Assembly: GCA_031281225.1 (NCBI GenBank) | Contig: JAITFQ010000012.1 | Location: forward strand, 1-40,620 | DNA length: 40,620 bases | Reading direction: 5' to 3' | Source: Chitinispirillales bacterium | GTDB taxonomy: Bacteria > Fibrobacterota > Chitinivibrionia > Chitinivibrionales > Chitinispirillaceae | In this document: piece by piece, positions 16,616-24,665 of the stretch | Layout: each line of letters opens with the position of its first letter | How positions within the stretch are numbered: the first letter of the stretch is position 1 | Position numbers and translations under genes: made by a program | Notes under the pieces: model-generated | What the model was told of the DNA's origin: nothing | The model's database searches: none | What the model saw: the letters and a program-made list of their open reading frames with translations, nothing else

Positions 16616-17968
16616 TCAAAACCCATACTCCTCCCGATTCTCCGAAACTATTATCATCGCGATTACCTGCGGGATGTATTCGTTTGTTTCTTCGGCAAGC
16701 CAGCCGTTTCGGTATATGTACCAGAAATCGCGGTTTCTCATTGGGTCGTCTATCCGTTTAAGGGCGTTGATTATTCGCTGTTCGCCGGCGTTGTAGGCGG
16801 CCATGCAAAGCATTACGGAGCTTTTGGGGCCGAAAATCGCTATCAGGTGCTTAAAGTACGCGGCGGCGGCGCGGGTTGATTTTACCGGGTCTGTCCGCTC
16901 ATCAACGTGCGCGGTGACTTCGAGGCCGTATCTGCGGGCGGTGTGGGGCATGAACTGCCACAGGCCCACGGCGCCGGCATGGGAGACGGCGCGGGGGTCA
17001 AAGCCGCTTTCGAGCATGGAGATGTACGCAAGCTCGGGCGGCAGGTTGTTCTCCGCGAGGACGCGGCGGATCATCGGGAAATACTCCTCGCCGCGCCGCA
17101 GATACGAGGCGATAGTGCGGCGCCTGCCGCCCATGTAAAGGCCAAGATAGTGATCCACGCGCTCCACCATCTCCGGCGGGAGGCGGTAGTCGCCGGTCTC
17201 GCCGAATCGGGCAAGGACTGCGTGGATACGGTCGGAGGTTTTTTTTGAGTTTGGGGCTTCGCCGCGGGGGCTGACGGTTGTGGCGGGGTTAACGCCGGTA
17301 CCAGTATCTGCGCCTGCCGGTGTTAGCGGCGGCGAGCCGTCGTCGCGCAGCATGAAAAAATCCTGTTTGCCGGATGGAGTTTTTTGTTTGCCGGGCGATG
17401 ATTTTTGCTTATCGGCAGACGCGCTTTGCGGGGTTGATTCCCCGCGGCCGCGGAGGGCAAGCGGGGTCAATAAGCCCAGGGCTAAGAGTGCGGCGATTAT
17501 GGCAACCACAACAAAAGCGCGGTTACGCGGTGATTTTTGATTGCTTGGGGGACGATTTTCATAAACAGGATTTTCTTCCGCTTGAAACGGCATTACATCC
17601 AAATCATCTAACTCCGAATCCTCCTGACAATCATCAGTATCAATATCAAAACCTGCCCCTTCACTTGCTCCGCCGCCGCTAACCCTGAACCTCGGCCCGC
17701 TCCGCCCGAACCGCACTTCGTCCCCCTCCTCCAACACGCACTCGTTCACCTGCCGGCCGTTGACAAACGTGCCGTTTGTGCTCTGCATGTCCTGCAACAG
17801 AAGCCGCCGCGGGTCGGCGTAGACCACCGCGTGGATCGCCGATACACACCTGTCGTCGGCAGGCAGCGCAATCGTGTTCTTCGGGCTTCTGCCAATGCTG
17901 ACAGTCCCCTCGGGCAGCCGGAAGCGCCCGCCGTTTTGAATGTCCAACCGTTCAAAATAAAATTCCAT
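16616..17968 (-). CDS. FHA domain-transmembrane-lytic transglycosylase fusion
   Basis: A 450-residue protein of three parts. Residues 1-98 form an FHA phosphothreonine-binding domain, with GRS at 26-28, Ser43/His46 and TNG at 64-66 (in QSTNGTFVNG). After an acidic linker comes one membrane helix at about 151-172, preceded by RNR, so the FHA part should stay in the cytoplasm. A low-complexity Lys/Ser/Pro linker leads to an MltD/Slt-type transglycosylase domain (about 265-440). Its catalytic Glu320 lies in MLESGFDP, followed by GLWQFMPHTARRYG and AYNAGEQRI. The enzyme would cleave peptidoglycan in the periplasm while its tail reads Ser/Thr-kinase signalling inside. FHA and SLT fusions are not common. 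The stop TAA lies close to unrelated AT-rich sequence. No kinase gene is adjacent. Confidence 0.9.
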   Translation of the reverse strand: MEFYFERLDIQNGGRFRLPEGTVSIGRSPKNTIALPADDRCVSAIHAVVYADPRRLLLQDMQSTNGTFVNGRQVNECVLEEGDEVRFGRSGPRFRVSGGGASEGAGFDIDTDDCQEDSELDDLDVMPFQAEENPVYENRPPSNQKSPRNRAFVVVAIIAALLALGLLTPLALRGRGESTPQSASADKQKSSPGKQKTPSGKQDFFMLRDDGSPPLTPAGADTGTGVNPATTVSPRGEAPNSKKTSDRIHAVLARFGETGDYRLPPEMVERVDHYLGLYMGGRRRTIASYLRRGEEYFPMIRRVLAENNLPPELAYISMLESGFDPRAVSHAGAVGLWQFMPHTARRYGLEVTAHVDERTDPVKSTRAAAAYFKHLIAIFGPKSSVMLCMAAYNAGEQRIINALKRIDDPMRNRDFWYIYRNGWLAEETNEYIPQVIAMIIVSENREEYGF

Positions 17969-18026
17969 AACACGTTCTCCTGATAATTATTTATGCCCCA
18001 TGGGGCGTTTTTTGTTTCGATTTTGA

Positions 18027-18157
18027 AAAAAAGACGATACTGCCGAGAGAGCGGGCAATTCAGCGAAGAATCCAAAAAAGACGATACAGCAGAGAGGGCG
18101 GGCAGGGGCGAACGGTGTTCGCCCGCTATGCCGGGCAATGCGAGAAACAATGCCCGG
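18027..18157. repeat. Structured intergenic stretch: two 31-bp direct repeats and two hairpins
   Basis: The units 18027-18057 and 18074-18104 match at 28 of 31 positions (AAAAAAGACGATAC is identical), with a period of 47. Next to them are a perfect 8-bp hairpin (GGGCGAAC / GTTCGCCC, 18106-18124) and a perfect 7-bp hairpin (CCGGGCA / TGCCCGG, 18131-18157) that begins directly after the mlaE-like stop. No T run follows on the minus strand. Confidence 0.6.
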
Positions 18158-18964
18158 TTACAACAGCACGTTAACCAAAATCAAATTGCTGACTAACACC
18201 ATAACCATAGCCGCGACCACGGCTTTTTTCGTGTACGCGCCGACGCCTACGGCGCCGCCTTTGGCGTAGAAACCGTAGTAGCAGCCGGCAAGGGATATCA
18301 CCATCCCAAAAACAAACGACTTAACAATGCAAATGACCAGGTCTTGCGTTTTGAAGAGCAGCCTGACCCCCTTGTAAAACGCCGCGAAACTCAAACCGAG
18401 CGCCACCTCGGCAATAATCTGCGCGCTGACTATCGCTAAAGCGACGGCGAAAATCGTGAGGACGGGCACCATAATACAGGAAGCGACGAGGCGCGGGGTC
18501 AGCAGATACGTATACGGATCAAGCGACAGGCACACCATGGCGTCTACCTGCTCGGTGACCTTCATCGTGCCGAGCTCCGCGGCAAGTTTTGCGCCTACAC
18601 GGCCGGTGATTACGAGCGCGGTCAGTACGGGGCCAAGCTCCGTAAGCACAGCCTTGCCCACTCCGGCCCCAAGATACGTGAGCGGTATGGCATCGCCAAA
18701 TATGTACTGAACCTGCCACGCGCTGACGGCGCCGACAAAAACTGAGGTCAAAAGTACGATGGGGATAGACTGAACGCCCAAAATAAACATCTGCTCGGTA
18801 ATCAAATACGGACGGCGCGCGGAAGACGGCAAAACCTTGAGCATTTTTAGATAAAAAGTGAAAATAGACCCTACAAGCTCTATGGATTCCCGGGCGGATG
18901 AACCGAGGGAGATGGCTAAGCGGTCGAGAGGGTTGAGCTTGGGGGCGGATTTTGCAGTATTCAT
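18158..18964 (-). CDS. mlaE: MlaE-family ABC transporter permease
   Basis: A 268-residue membrane protein of the MlaE/YrbE permease family. These permeases move phospholipids between the inner membrane and MCE proteins. The family core is clear: GTMKVTEQVDAMVCLSLDP, preceded by ELGPVLTALVITGRVGAKLA. There are about five membrane helices. An interface helix with YLITEQMFILGVQSIPIVLL fits the N-terminal part. I use the ATG at 18964; an in-frame ATG six bases upstream and a TTG at 18988 are alternatives, and none has a strong ribosome site. The ATPase (MlaF) and the MCE protein (MlaD) that should work with it are not in the window. It is the last gene of a four-gene operon. Confidence 0.88.
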   Translation of the reverse strand: MNTAKSAPKLNPLDRLAISLGSSARESIELVGSIFTFYLKMLKVLPSSARRPYLITEQMFILGVQSIPIVLLTSVFVGAVSAWQVQYIFGDAIPLTYLGAGVGKAVLTELGPVLTALVITGRVGAKLAAELGTMKVTEQVDAMVCLSLDPYTYLLTPRLVASCIMVPVLTIFAVALAIVSAQIIAEVALGLSFAAFYKGVRLLFKTQDLVICIVKSFVFGMVISLAGCYYGFYAKGGAVGVGAYTKKAVVAAMVMVLVSNLILVNVLL

Positions 18965-18993
18965 GCCCATAAATATAATATTTGGCAAGGTTT

Positions 18994-19857
18994 TTATTGT
19001 GATTTATTTTTATTTTTACCCTTGACCGCCCTGTACAGGCGCAGGTATGGGAAAGTCGCCAATACCGCTAATGTATTCCACAGTAATACGGATAACGAGG
19101 TACGCATTGATATTTCCGAATCAATTTCTAAACATTTTTCGGTGAACACCGGCTCCATGCGCATATCGACAAAACTGTTTTGCAGGCCCAGGGCGGAGTG
19201 GGCGGCTGTGAAGTAGCCGTAGAGCTTGCCTAAGGAGGCGGGGTCGTTGTAGCCCGTTCTGACGTGCAGTTTGAGGGTATCAAAATATATCAGCTTGAAA
19301 AAGCGGCGCGGGAGGCGGAAGAGCCATTTTGACGCCTTTTTTCGCAACGGTTCATCACTTACGAGTTTGTAGGCAGTGTGGCTTTTTATAGCGTTGACAA
19401 GTTTTTTGACCCTTGCCGCAATAGACGGTTTTTTTTTGGGTTTTTCTGCGGGCTTGGTATCGTTGTCGTTGATATTCTGGTCGGTAGCGCCCTCATTGCC
19501 AACGTATTTCGGATTGACGTCACTGGGAGGTTTTATGTTGACTTCGTTGACAGTAACGTGTTCGGTATCGGCGCTGTCAACAGGTTTTTTATTGACGCTG
19601 TCCGCCGGTTCAGTTTTTTTTTCTTTTTTGACCCGCTTTTTCAGCGTAAACCCGAAAAGCACGGCGCGGAGACGCTCGTCTTTGGACGAGTATTCACATC
19701 TAAAAACTATTGGATGTACGTACGAACCCACAAACTCATATTCAATGTCGTCGGGTTTATGGAAAGACAACCTGCCTTTAAAACGCAGCGGGGACGCGAT
19801 TATAATAAGGAACAGGGTCAACGCTATTAGCAGTATCCACAGAAAAACGGTTAGCAT
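18994..19857 (-). CDS. DUF2953-type membrane-anchored protein
   Basis: A 287-residue protein with one N-terminal membrane helix (about 3-24) ending ASPLRF. A short beta-rich segment follows, then a long Lys/Pro/Asp-rich linker (about 75-150), and a C-terminal domain with TGYNDPASLGKLYGYFTA. This layout resembles DUF2953 proteins such as Bacillus YtfI. Family function is unknown. The start overlaps the stop of the cyclo-ligase gene by 7 bases. The C-terminus is basic (KGKNKNKSQ). The next gene, mlaE, begins 29 bases downstream. Confidence 0.65.
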   Translation of the reverse strand: MLTVFLWILLIALTLFLIIIASPLRFKGRLSFHKPDDIEYEFVGSYVHPIVFRCEYSSKDERLRAVLFGFTLKKRVKKEKKTEPADSVNKKPVDSADTEHVTVNEVNIKPPSDVNPKYVGNEGATDQNINDNDTKPAEKPKKKPSIAARVKKLVNAIKSHTAYKLVSDEPLRKKASKWLFRLPRRFFKLIYFDTLKLHVRTGYNDPASLGKLYGYFTAAHSALGLQNSFVDMRMEPVFTEKCLEIDSEISMRTSLSVLLWNTLAVLATFPYLRLYRAVKGKNKNKSQ

Positions 19858-20444
19858 AGATCACCTCCGGCGCCGTAAAAAATCCTGTTTTCGGTGACCA
19901 CCGCGTCCATAACCACGTCGTGATCCTCGCGCGGCAGCGGGGTTTTGCATATCTGGCAATCGAAGGCGCAGCCGATTATAAACGCTTTTCCCTTGATCTG
20001 CCGCAAAAACCTGTCATAATACCCACCCCCGCGCCCAAGCCTCCCGCCGGCCTCGTCAAAGGCCGCACCGGGGCACACAACCGCGTCGAGCTGATTCACG
20101 AAAACATTATCTTTCAGGCCGTCTGCCGGTTCCATAATGCCAAACGCCCCGCTTGTTAAATCATCGCTTATGGACGACACCCGCCCGATTCCAAGCCCCC
20201 CGTCCGCCCGGCAATACGGAAACGCGGCTCCGCGGCCGGAACCGATTATCAAACTCGCCAACAGGCCGATGTCAACCTCGGAACCTGTTTTATGGTAGAC
20301 CATAATCAGGCCGGAATTTGAGATACGGGGCAGTGAGAAAATTTTTTGGGCGATGCGTGCGCTGAACTCGGCCGCGTCGTCGGCAGAAAGGTTTTTTCTG
20401 GCAGATATAAAATGTTTGCGCAGATTTTGTTTTGTGCCGTCCAT
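19851..20444 (-). CDS. 5-formyltetrahydrofolate cyclo-ligase
   Basis: A 197-residue enzyme that converts 5-formyl-THF to 5,10-methenyl-THF using ATP. The substrate and ATP-binding signature is present as FDEAGGRLGRGGGYYDRFL. The N-terminal KQNLRKHFISARKNLS is the basic helix typical of the family. I chose the ATG at 20444 because the frame upstream overlaps the preceding gene and has no family similarity. This ATG shares a base with the upstream stop (TGATG), so the two genes are coupled. Length is normal. I see no functional reason for its neighbours beyond shared transcription. Confidence 0.93.
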   Translation of the reverse strand: MDGTKQNLRKHFISARKNLSADDAAEFSARIAQKIFSLPRISNSGLIMVYHKTGSEVDIGLLASLIIGSGRGAAFPYCRADGGLGIGRVSSISDDLTSGAFGIMEPADGLKDNVFVNQLDAVVCPGAAFDEAGGRLGRGGGYYDRFLRQIKGKAFIIGCAFDCQICKTPLPREDHDVVMDAVVTENRIFYGAGGDLC

Positions 20445-21052
20445 CACGAGGCTGGCTGGGTTTCGGTATCCGTCTTCGCGGGCTCGTTGACCACTATCTG
20501 TTCGCTTGTCAACTCCAATTTGCCGAGGCTTGCCGTTATGGCTTCCAGCCCCGGGTCTTTCACGCCGGCGTCCTGCATCGCCTTTACGCTTTTTTTGACG
20601 TCGAGCATGGTATCGCGGAGCATCGTCCCCAGGTCGTTGCACTTTTGGGCGAGTTCCTTCATTTCTTCACGCTCGCGGAATTTCAGAACCGCGGTCATTT
20701 TGCCGCTCAAAAGCAGCGTTACCCACTGCTCAATCTTGTACACCGGCACGGCATATTTGCGGGACGCGTACAGCCCTATCCCAAATGCGGCCAAAATCCC
20801 CACGATGGAACTTATGACCAAAGTCGGCAAAATAAGGTTTATGATATGCTCTTTATGAAGGTTGTTGTTGTTCTGGTTCCATATATATATGGCGATCGTA
20901 TGGTACTTGAGCCAGTAGACTAAAAGAAGCGAGGCGGACGAGATTATGGCCGACAGAACCGCGACCGTCATAACCTTTATGATGAGGCCGACCTGAAGCG
21001 ACTTTTTGACGAAAAAATTACCTACCGGCTTACGGACAAACCTGTTGGCCAT
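20444..21052 (-). CDS. Two-helix membrane protein with HAMP-like domain
   Basis: A 202-residue protein with a basic N-terminus and two membrane helices (about 22-46 and 69-95) enclosing a short Asn-rich loop. A HAMP-like linker follows (RKYAVPVYKIEQWVTLL, then FREREEMKELAQKCNDL). A coiled-coil or helical tail ends in a Thr/Glu-rich stretch. No kinase, methyl-accepting or cyclase domain follows, so it cannot signal by itself in the usual way. A HAMP-only protein may act as a structural adaptor. It is first in the operon with the cyclo-ligase, DUF2953 and mlaE genes, downstream of a plausible promoter. Confidence 0.65.
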   Translation of the reverse strand: MANRFVRKPVGNFFVKKSLQVGLIIKVMTVAVLSAIISSASLLLVYWLKYHTIAIYIWNQNNNNLHKEHIINLILPTLVISSIVGILAAFGIGLYASRKYAVPVYKIEQWVTLLLSGKMTAVLKFREREEMKELAQKCNDLGTMLRDTMLDVKKSVKAMQDAGVKDPGLEAITASLGKLELTSEQIVVNEPAKTDTETQPAS

Positions 21053-21135
21053 AACGCAACCTTCTTTGCGAAAAATGTGTCAGGCGCGAGCGGGGCGCAG
21101 ATAATGCCAGCCACCTCATCTCCGCACGTTTTGTA

Positions 21136-21165
21136 AATATAATTCACGTCCGCAAATAAAATCAA
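21136..21165 (-). promoter_or_regulatory. Putative promoter of the HAMP protein/mlaE operon
   Basis: On the minus strand TTGATT and TATATT are separated by 18 bases. It lies about 85 bases before the ATG at 21052. The -35 part overlaps the last codons of the MnmD-like gene. Confidence 0.45.
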
Positions 21166-21866
21166 CTATTTCCGAGAAATACACCTTTTAGCGCTTCCTT
21201 CTTGCCGCCGTATCCGGGGACTCTTTGGACGCAAAACCCCGCCGCTATTAAATTTCTCCTCACATACCCCGCGGCCGTGAACGTCGTCACGGTGGCCCCC
21301 GCGGCCGATTTGGCCCCTATCGCCGACAGAAGCTCCGCGCGCCACATCTCGGGGTTTTTGCTCGGAGCGTGCCCGTCGAGAAACCACGCGTCGCAATAAT
21401 CGTCAAGCGTTACAGCCATATCAAGCGCCTCACCGATGAACAAACGCAGGTTGATGACCCCGAAATCCCCGCTCAAAACTGCGCGATGCCAGCCCGGAAC
21501 GGACGTGTCGATCCGTGAGTAGGCGTCCGTCAAATTTTCGATATGGCGCGGCCGGCAGTCAAGCCCGCCGAGGAGAAGCCGCATCTTTTCGATAGAAACC
21601 GGATACAGCTCCACCGAACAGTAATCAACCTCCGCGCCCGCGACGCCGCCCGCCTCGAGCGAATCCATGAGCGCGACGAGCAAACGCCCCGCGCCGAAAC
21701 CGGTCTCGCCAATCCTGAATTTCCCCCCGGCGGCGGCAGCGGCGGCAAGCCGGTCAATAACACAGGCGCCTTCAATATGAAGCTGTTTAGCCTCCTGAAT
21801 GGCGTTGACGACATCGAAATAGCGGTCGTCGTAGCGGTCGTTAAGAAGATGTTTCGGTGTATCCAT
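21162..21866 (-). CDS. MnmD/MnmC-N-like SAM-dependent tRNA methyltransferase
   Basis: A 234-residue protein matching the methyltransferase domain of MnmC (DUF752), as in stand-alone MnmD. That enzyme completes 5-methylaminomethyl-2-thiouridine at the wobble base of some tRNAs. The SAM motif is GETGFGAGRLL. The signature DAWFLDGHAPSKNPEMW carries His where most homologues have Phe. The C-terminal TFTAAGYVRRNLIAAGF and GYGGKKE complete the match. The FAD oxidase half of MnmC is absent, as in MnmD. I use the ATG at 21866; a TTG at 21905 would add a hydrophobic stretch without support. No clear ribosome site precedes the ATG. Confidence 0.85.
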   Translation of the reverse strand: MDTPKHLLNDRYDDRYFDVVNAIQEAKQLHIEGACVIDRLAAAAAAGGKFRIGETGFGAGRLLVALMDSLEAGGVAGAEVDYCSVELYPVSIEKMRLLLGGLDCRPRHIENLTDAYSRIDTSVPGWHRAVLSGDFGVINLRLFIGEALDMAVTLDDYCDAWFLDGHAPSKNPEMWRAELLSAIGAKSAAGATVTTFTAAGYVRRNLIAAGFCVQRVPGYGGKKEALKGVFLGNS

Positions 21867-21959
21867 AACTGCAATAATATAAATAAAAAAGGGCGAGGAA
21901 TGCAACCCCCGCCCGCACCGCGATTACAAAATTATAGCCATTTCACTTAAAAACAGTCT

Positions 21960-21990
21960 GCCTGTGAGGTTGTCTTCGACAAACTCAGGC
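21960..21990 (-). terminator. Terminator-like hairpin with T run (minus strand)
   Basis: Imperfect stem GCCTGTGAGGTTGTC / GACAAACTCAGGC with a 3-nt loop. Read on the minus strand it is followed by AGACTGTTTTT. It lies just after the broken gene at 22009-22245 and may have been that gene's terminator. Confidence 0.6.
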
Positions 21991-22008
21991 AACGGCCCTC
22001 TGGCTACA

Positions 22009-22245
22009 CTATCTTACACCCACTATCACCGACACCCGCTCCCTGTTCCCGCTGGCCGTGGTGACGGCGCCCCGCAGGAGGTACGTGCCCTCGGCTACCG
22101 GCCTGCCCCGCAAATCCGTCAAGTCCCACGAGCCGACCACGCGCGCAGCGGAATTGCCGGCGGTGTCGTCGCTTATGGGTATCCTCTTGACAAAATTACC
22201 CGAAGCGTCATAAATTGCCAGCGAGCCGCATGAAAGTTTTGGCTT
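22009..22245 (-). pseudogene. Orphan C-terminal sorting/FlgD-like domain remnant
   Basis: An open frame of 78 codons with no start, bounded upstream by TGA (22246-22248) and ending with TAG (22009-22011). It reads GSLAIYDASGNFVKRIPI, then GSWDLTDLRGRPVAEGTYLL, ending NRERVSVIVGVR. This is the FlgD-like/secretion-tail Ig fold found at the C-terminus of large secreted proteins of Fibrobacterota-type bacteria. The bulk of that protein is gone. Upstream of the stop are a perfect 7-bp hairpin (22230-22249) and about 180 bases with no recognisable gene. A retained terminator follows on the other side. Confidence 0.65.
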
Positions 22246-22434
22246 TCATTTCCTGCCCCCCTTCGTTTAAAGGTTTTTTGTGAAAATATTTGATTTTGAC
22301 CGCCATAGACAGTTAGACCGCGGTACATGCCCCAATGTTATAGTTTTTGTGAAAAATAAAAAAACAGGTATGGCATAATGTATATTAGCGTTATTGTTAA
22401 ACAAAACAGTCGACAGCATTTTCAAAGGAAAATC

Positions 22435-22704
22435 ATGCGCGCCATTGTCTCCGTAATCGGCAAGGACAGAATGGGCATCATCGCCAAGGTGTCGGGGCTG
22501 CTCTACTCCATTGACATCAATGTGCTGGACCTCAGCCAGTCGGTCTTGCAGGACTATTTCCACATGATCATGCTGGTTGACATAAGCAAGTGCGGACGGA
22601 AATTCTCAGACATCGCAAGCTCGCTCGCCACGCTCGGGGAGGAGATCGGCATGTCGATAAAAATCCAGCACGAAGACATTTTTAACGCGATGCACAAAAT
22701 TTGA
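22435..22704 (+). CDS. ACT-domain protein, UPF0237 family
   Basis: An 89-residue ACT domain protein of the UPF0237 group, related to the regulatory domain of GcvR. The pattern [20 protein letters not shown], then [17 protein letters not shown], is typical. ACT domains bind amino acids or small ligands; the ligand here is unknown. AAGGAAAA precedes the ATG at 22435 by a few bases; an ATG at 22378 would add 19 residues without family similarity. The next gene, UPF0210, starts 2 bases after the stop. The two families are often neighbours, so they probably act together. Confidence 0.9.
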   Translation: MRAIVSVIGKDRMGIIAKVSGLLYSIDINVLDLSQSVLQDYFHMIMLVDISKCGRKFSDIASSLATLGEEIGMSIKIQHEDIFNAMHKI

Positions 22705-22706
22705 CC

Positions 22707-24062
22707 ATGATAGACAGAAACGCTATTTTAGAAACAAACGAGATGATCGAAAAGGATCACTTCGACGTCCGGACAATCACGATGGGCGTTAGCCTTTTCG
22801 ATTGCATCACCGGCGACGGCGAGAAAACCGCCGAAAAAGTTTACGCCAAAATCACGGAAGCGGCAAAAAACCTCGTCTCCGTAGGGTGTGAGATTGAGAG
22901 CGAATACGGCATCCCCATCGTCAACAAACGTATTTCGATAACGCCCGCCAGCTTGTTGGGGCGAACCGAGTCGGACTTTCTCCTTATCGCCGACGCCCTC
23001 GACAGGGCCGCGGCGGCGTGCGGTGTCAACTTTATCGGCGGCTACACGGCGCTGGTGCACAAAGGGATCACGGCGAGCGAGCACGCGTTTTTGGAAACAA
23101 TCCCCGAAGCCCTGTCAAAAACTGAACGCCTGTGCTCGTCCGTAAACGTCGCCACCACCCGCGCCGGTATCAACATGGACGCCGTCAAGCGGATGGGCGG
23201 CATCATCAAACAAACCGCGGAGCTGACCAAGGGCAACAACGCGATAGGCTGCGCCAAGCTCGTGGTTTTCGCGAACGCCGTTGAGGACAACCCGTTCATG
23301 GCCGGCGCGTTCAACGGCGTCGGCGAGGGCGACAGGGTGATAAGCGTGGGCGTCAGCGGCCCCGGCGCGGTGAGAAGCGCACTAACTAAGTGCGGGGCGG
23401 ACGCCGACTTCGGAGAGCTTGCCCTGTGCATCAAAAAGACGGCGTTCAAAATCACGCGGGTCGGGCAGCTTGTAGCGCGTGAAGCCGCTAAGCGCTTGGA
23501 CGCGAACTTGGGGATTATCGACCTGTCGCTCGCCCCCACCCCCGCCGTCGGCGACAGCGTCGCGCATATATTGGAAGAGATGGGGCTTGAAAGCGTAGGG
23601 GCGCACGGGTCAACTGCCGCACTCGCGCTGCTCAACGACGCGGTCAAAAAGGGCGGCCTCATGGCCGGGATGTACGTAGGCGGCCTGAGCGGCGCGTTTA
23701 TCCCCGTGAGCGAAGACGCCGGCATGATAGACGCTGTGAACAGGGGCGCGCTGACCCTGGAAAAATTAGAAGCGATGACGTCCGTTTGCAGCGTAGGCTT
23801 AGATATGATAGCCGTCCCCGGCGACACGCCCGAAGAGACGCTTTGCGGCATAATCGCCGACGAGTGCGCCATCGGTACGATAAACAACAAGACCACCGCG
23901 GTGCGGATAATCCCCGTTCCCGGCAAGGGCGTGGGCGAGAGCGTGGCGTTTGGGGGGCTGCTCGGAACCGCGCCGATAATGGCAGTCAACAAATTTTCCC
24001 CGGCGGTTTTTGTCAACAGGGGCGGGCGGGTGCCGGCGCCGCTTATTAGTAACAGGAATTGA
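22707..24062 (+). CDS. UPF0210 (PFL-like/DUF711) family protein
   Basis: A 451-residue protein of the UPF0210 family, whose fold is distantly related to pyruvate formate-lyase-type proteins. The start [20 protein letters not shown] is characteristic. So are the internal [28 protein letters not shown] and the C-terminal [19 protein letters not shown]. Its biochemical role is not established. It lacks the radical Gly motif of true formate lyases. It starts 2 bases after the ACT-domain gene and no other ATG fits the frame better. Length is normal for the family. Confidence 0.92.
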   Translation: MIDRNAILETNEMIEKDHFDVRTITMGVSLFDCITGDGEKTAEKVYAKITEAAKNLVSVGCEIESEYGIPIVNKRISITPASLLGRTESDFLLIADALDRAAAACGVNFIGGYTALVHKGITASEHAFLETIPEALSKTERLCSSVNVATTRAGINMDAVKRMGGIIKQTAELTKGNNAIGCAKLVVFANAVEDNPFMAGAFNGVGEGDRVISVGVSGPGAVRSALTKCGADADFGELALCIKKTAFKITRVGQLVAREAAKRLDANLGIIDLSLAPTPAVGDSVAHILEEMGLESVGAHGSTAALALLNDAVKKGGLMAGMYVGGLSGAFIPVSEDAGMIDAVNRGALTLEKLEAMTSVCSVGLDMIAVPGDTPEETLCGIIADECAIGTINNKTTAVRIIPVPGKGVGESVAFGGLLGTAPIMAVNKFSPAVFVNRGGRVPAPLISNRN

Positions 24063-24106
24063 CGGGCAGTATTTTTACCTGATTTACCACAACGAGGCGC
24101 CTTCGC

Positions 24107-24589
24107 TCATGGCTCAAAAAATGGCACGCCGCCGGGCATATCTTTCCAGTAGCTTATTCTCCAGTCGGGTTCTCTCGAAATATGAAAATCCGCGAATCCC
24201 GTGCGTGTTTCCCCACCACGGAGGTAGACGGTGTACGGCACGTCTTCGATAATCTGCCGGTTGCCCTCAAACCTTCTTTCGCCCCTTTCGGTCTGCCACT
24301 CGACAAACTGCGCCTGTGTGCGCAGGCGGTTGAGCATGTGAATAACCTCATTTCTGCCCTCTATCAGGCGGAACATAGTGAGGTTTTCAAATCTTACGTT
24401 GCTTGTAAAGTAGTCCACGTAGTCCATAGTGAGGGCCGACTCGCGGACGACGCCTAAAATGTCGCCGATGTTAAGCGGGTCTTCCGTCACGGGGCCGGCA
24501 AACGGCACCTCGGGGTCTTTCAGGTCGAATATTCCGCAACCGTGTAAAAGACATATCAGGGCTGACAGGGAAACGAATTTTTTTATCAT
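24107..24589 (-). CDS. Lipoprotein of unknown function
   Basis: A 160-residue protein starting MIKKFVSLSALICLLHGC. It has a lipoprotein signal and lipobox LLHGC, so residue Cys18 should be lipidated. The mature part is largely polar with the patterned C-terminal segment FADFHISREPDWRISYWKD. This might belong to an NTF2-like or similar small alpha/beta fold, but that is a weak guess. AAAGG lies 9 bases before the ATG at 24589; the longer upstream frame has no support and overlaps the barrel gene. It follows the beta-barrel gene by 76 bases and probably works with it in the outer membrane. Confidence 0.7.
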   Translation of the reverse strand: MIKKFVSLSALICLLHGCGIFDLKDPEVPFAGPVTEDPLNIGDILGVVRESALTMDYVDYFTSNVRFENLTMFRLIEGRNEVIHMLNRLRTQAQFVEWQTERGERRFEGNRQIIEDVPYTVYLRGGETRTGFADFHISREPDWRISYWKDMPGGVPFFEP

Positions 24590-24665
24590 AACAGTATACC
24601 TTTGCGAATGTGGGCGAACACTGTCCGTCCCTGCCTTATTAATATATATTATTGACGTTACGCAA

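Noticed and set aside
17995-18010. GCCCCATGGGGC palindrome followed by T6 as a terminator
   Set aside because: It has no loop, and the T run lies on the plus strand, where no gene ends.
23042-24016. A 324-codon minus-strand frame opposite UPF0210
   Set aside because: Low-complexity Ser/Pro/Ala product; the plus-strand family is certain.
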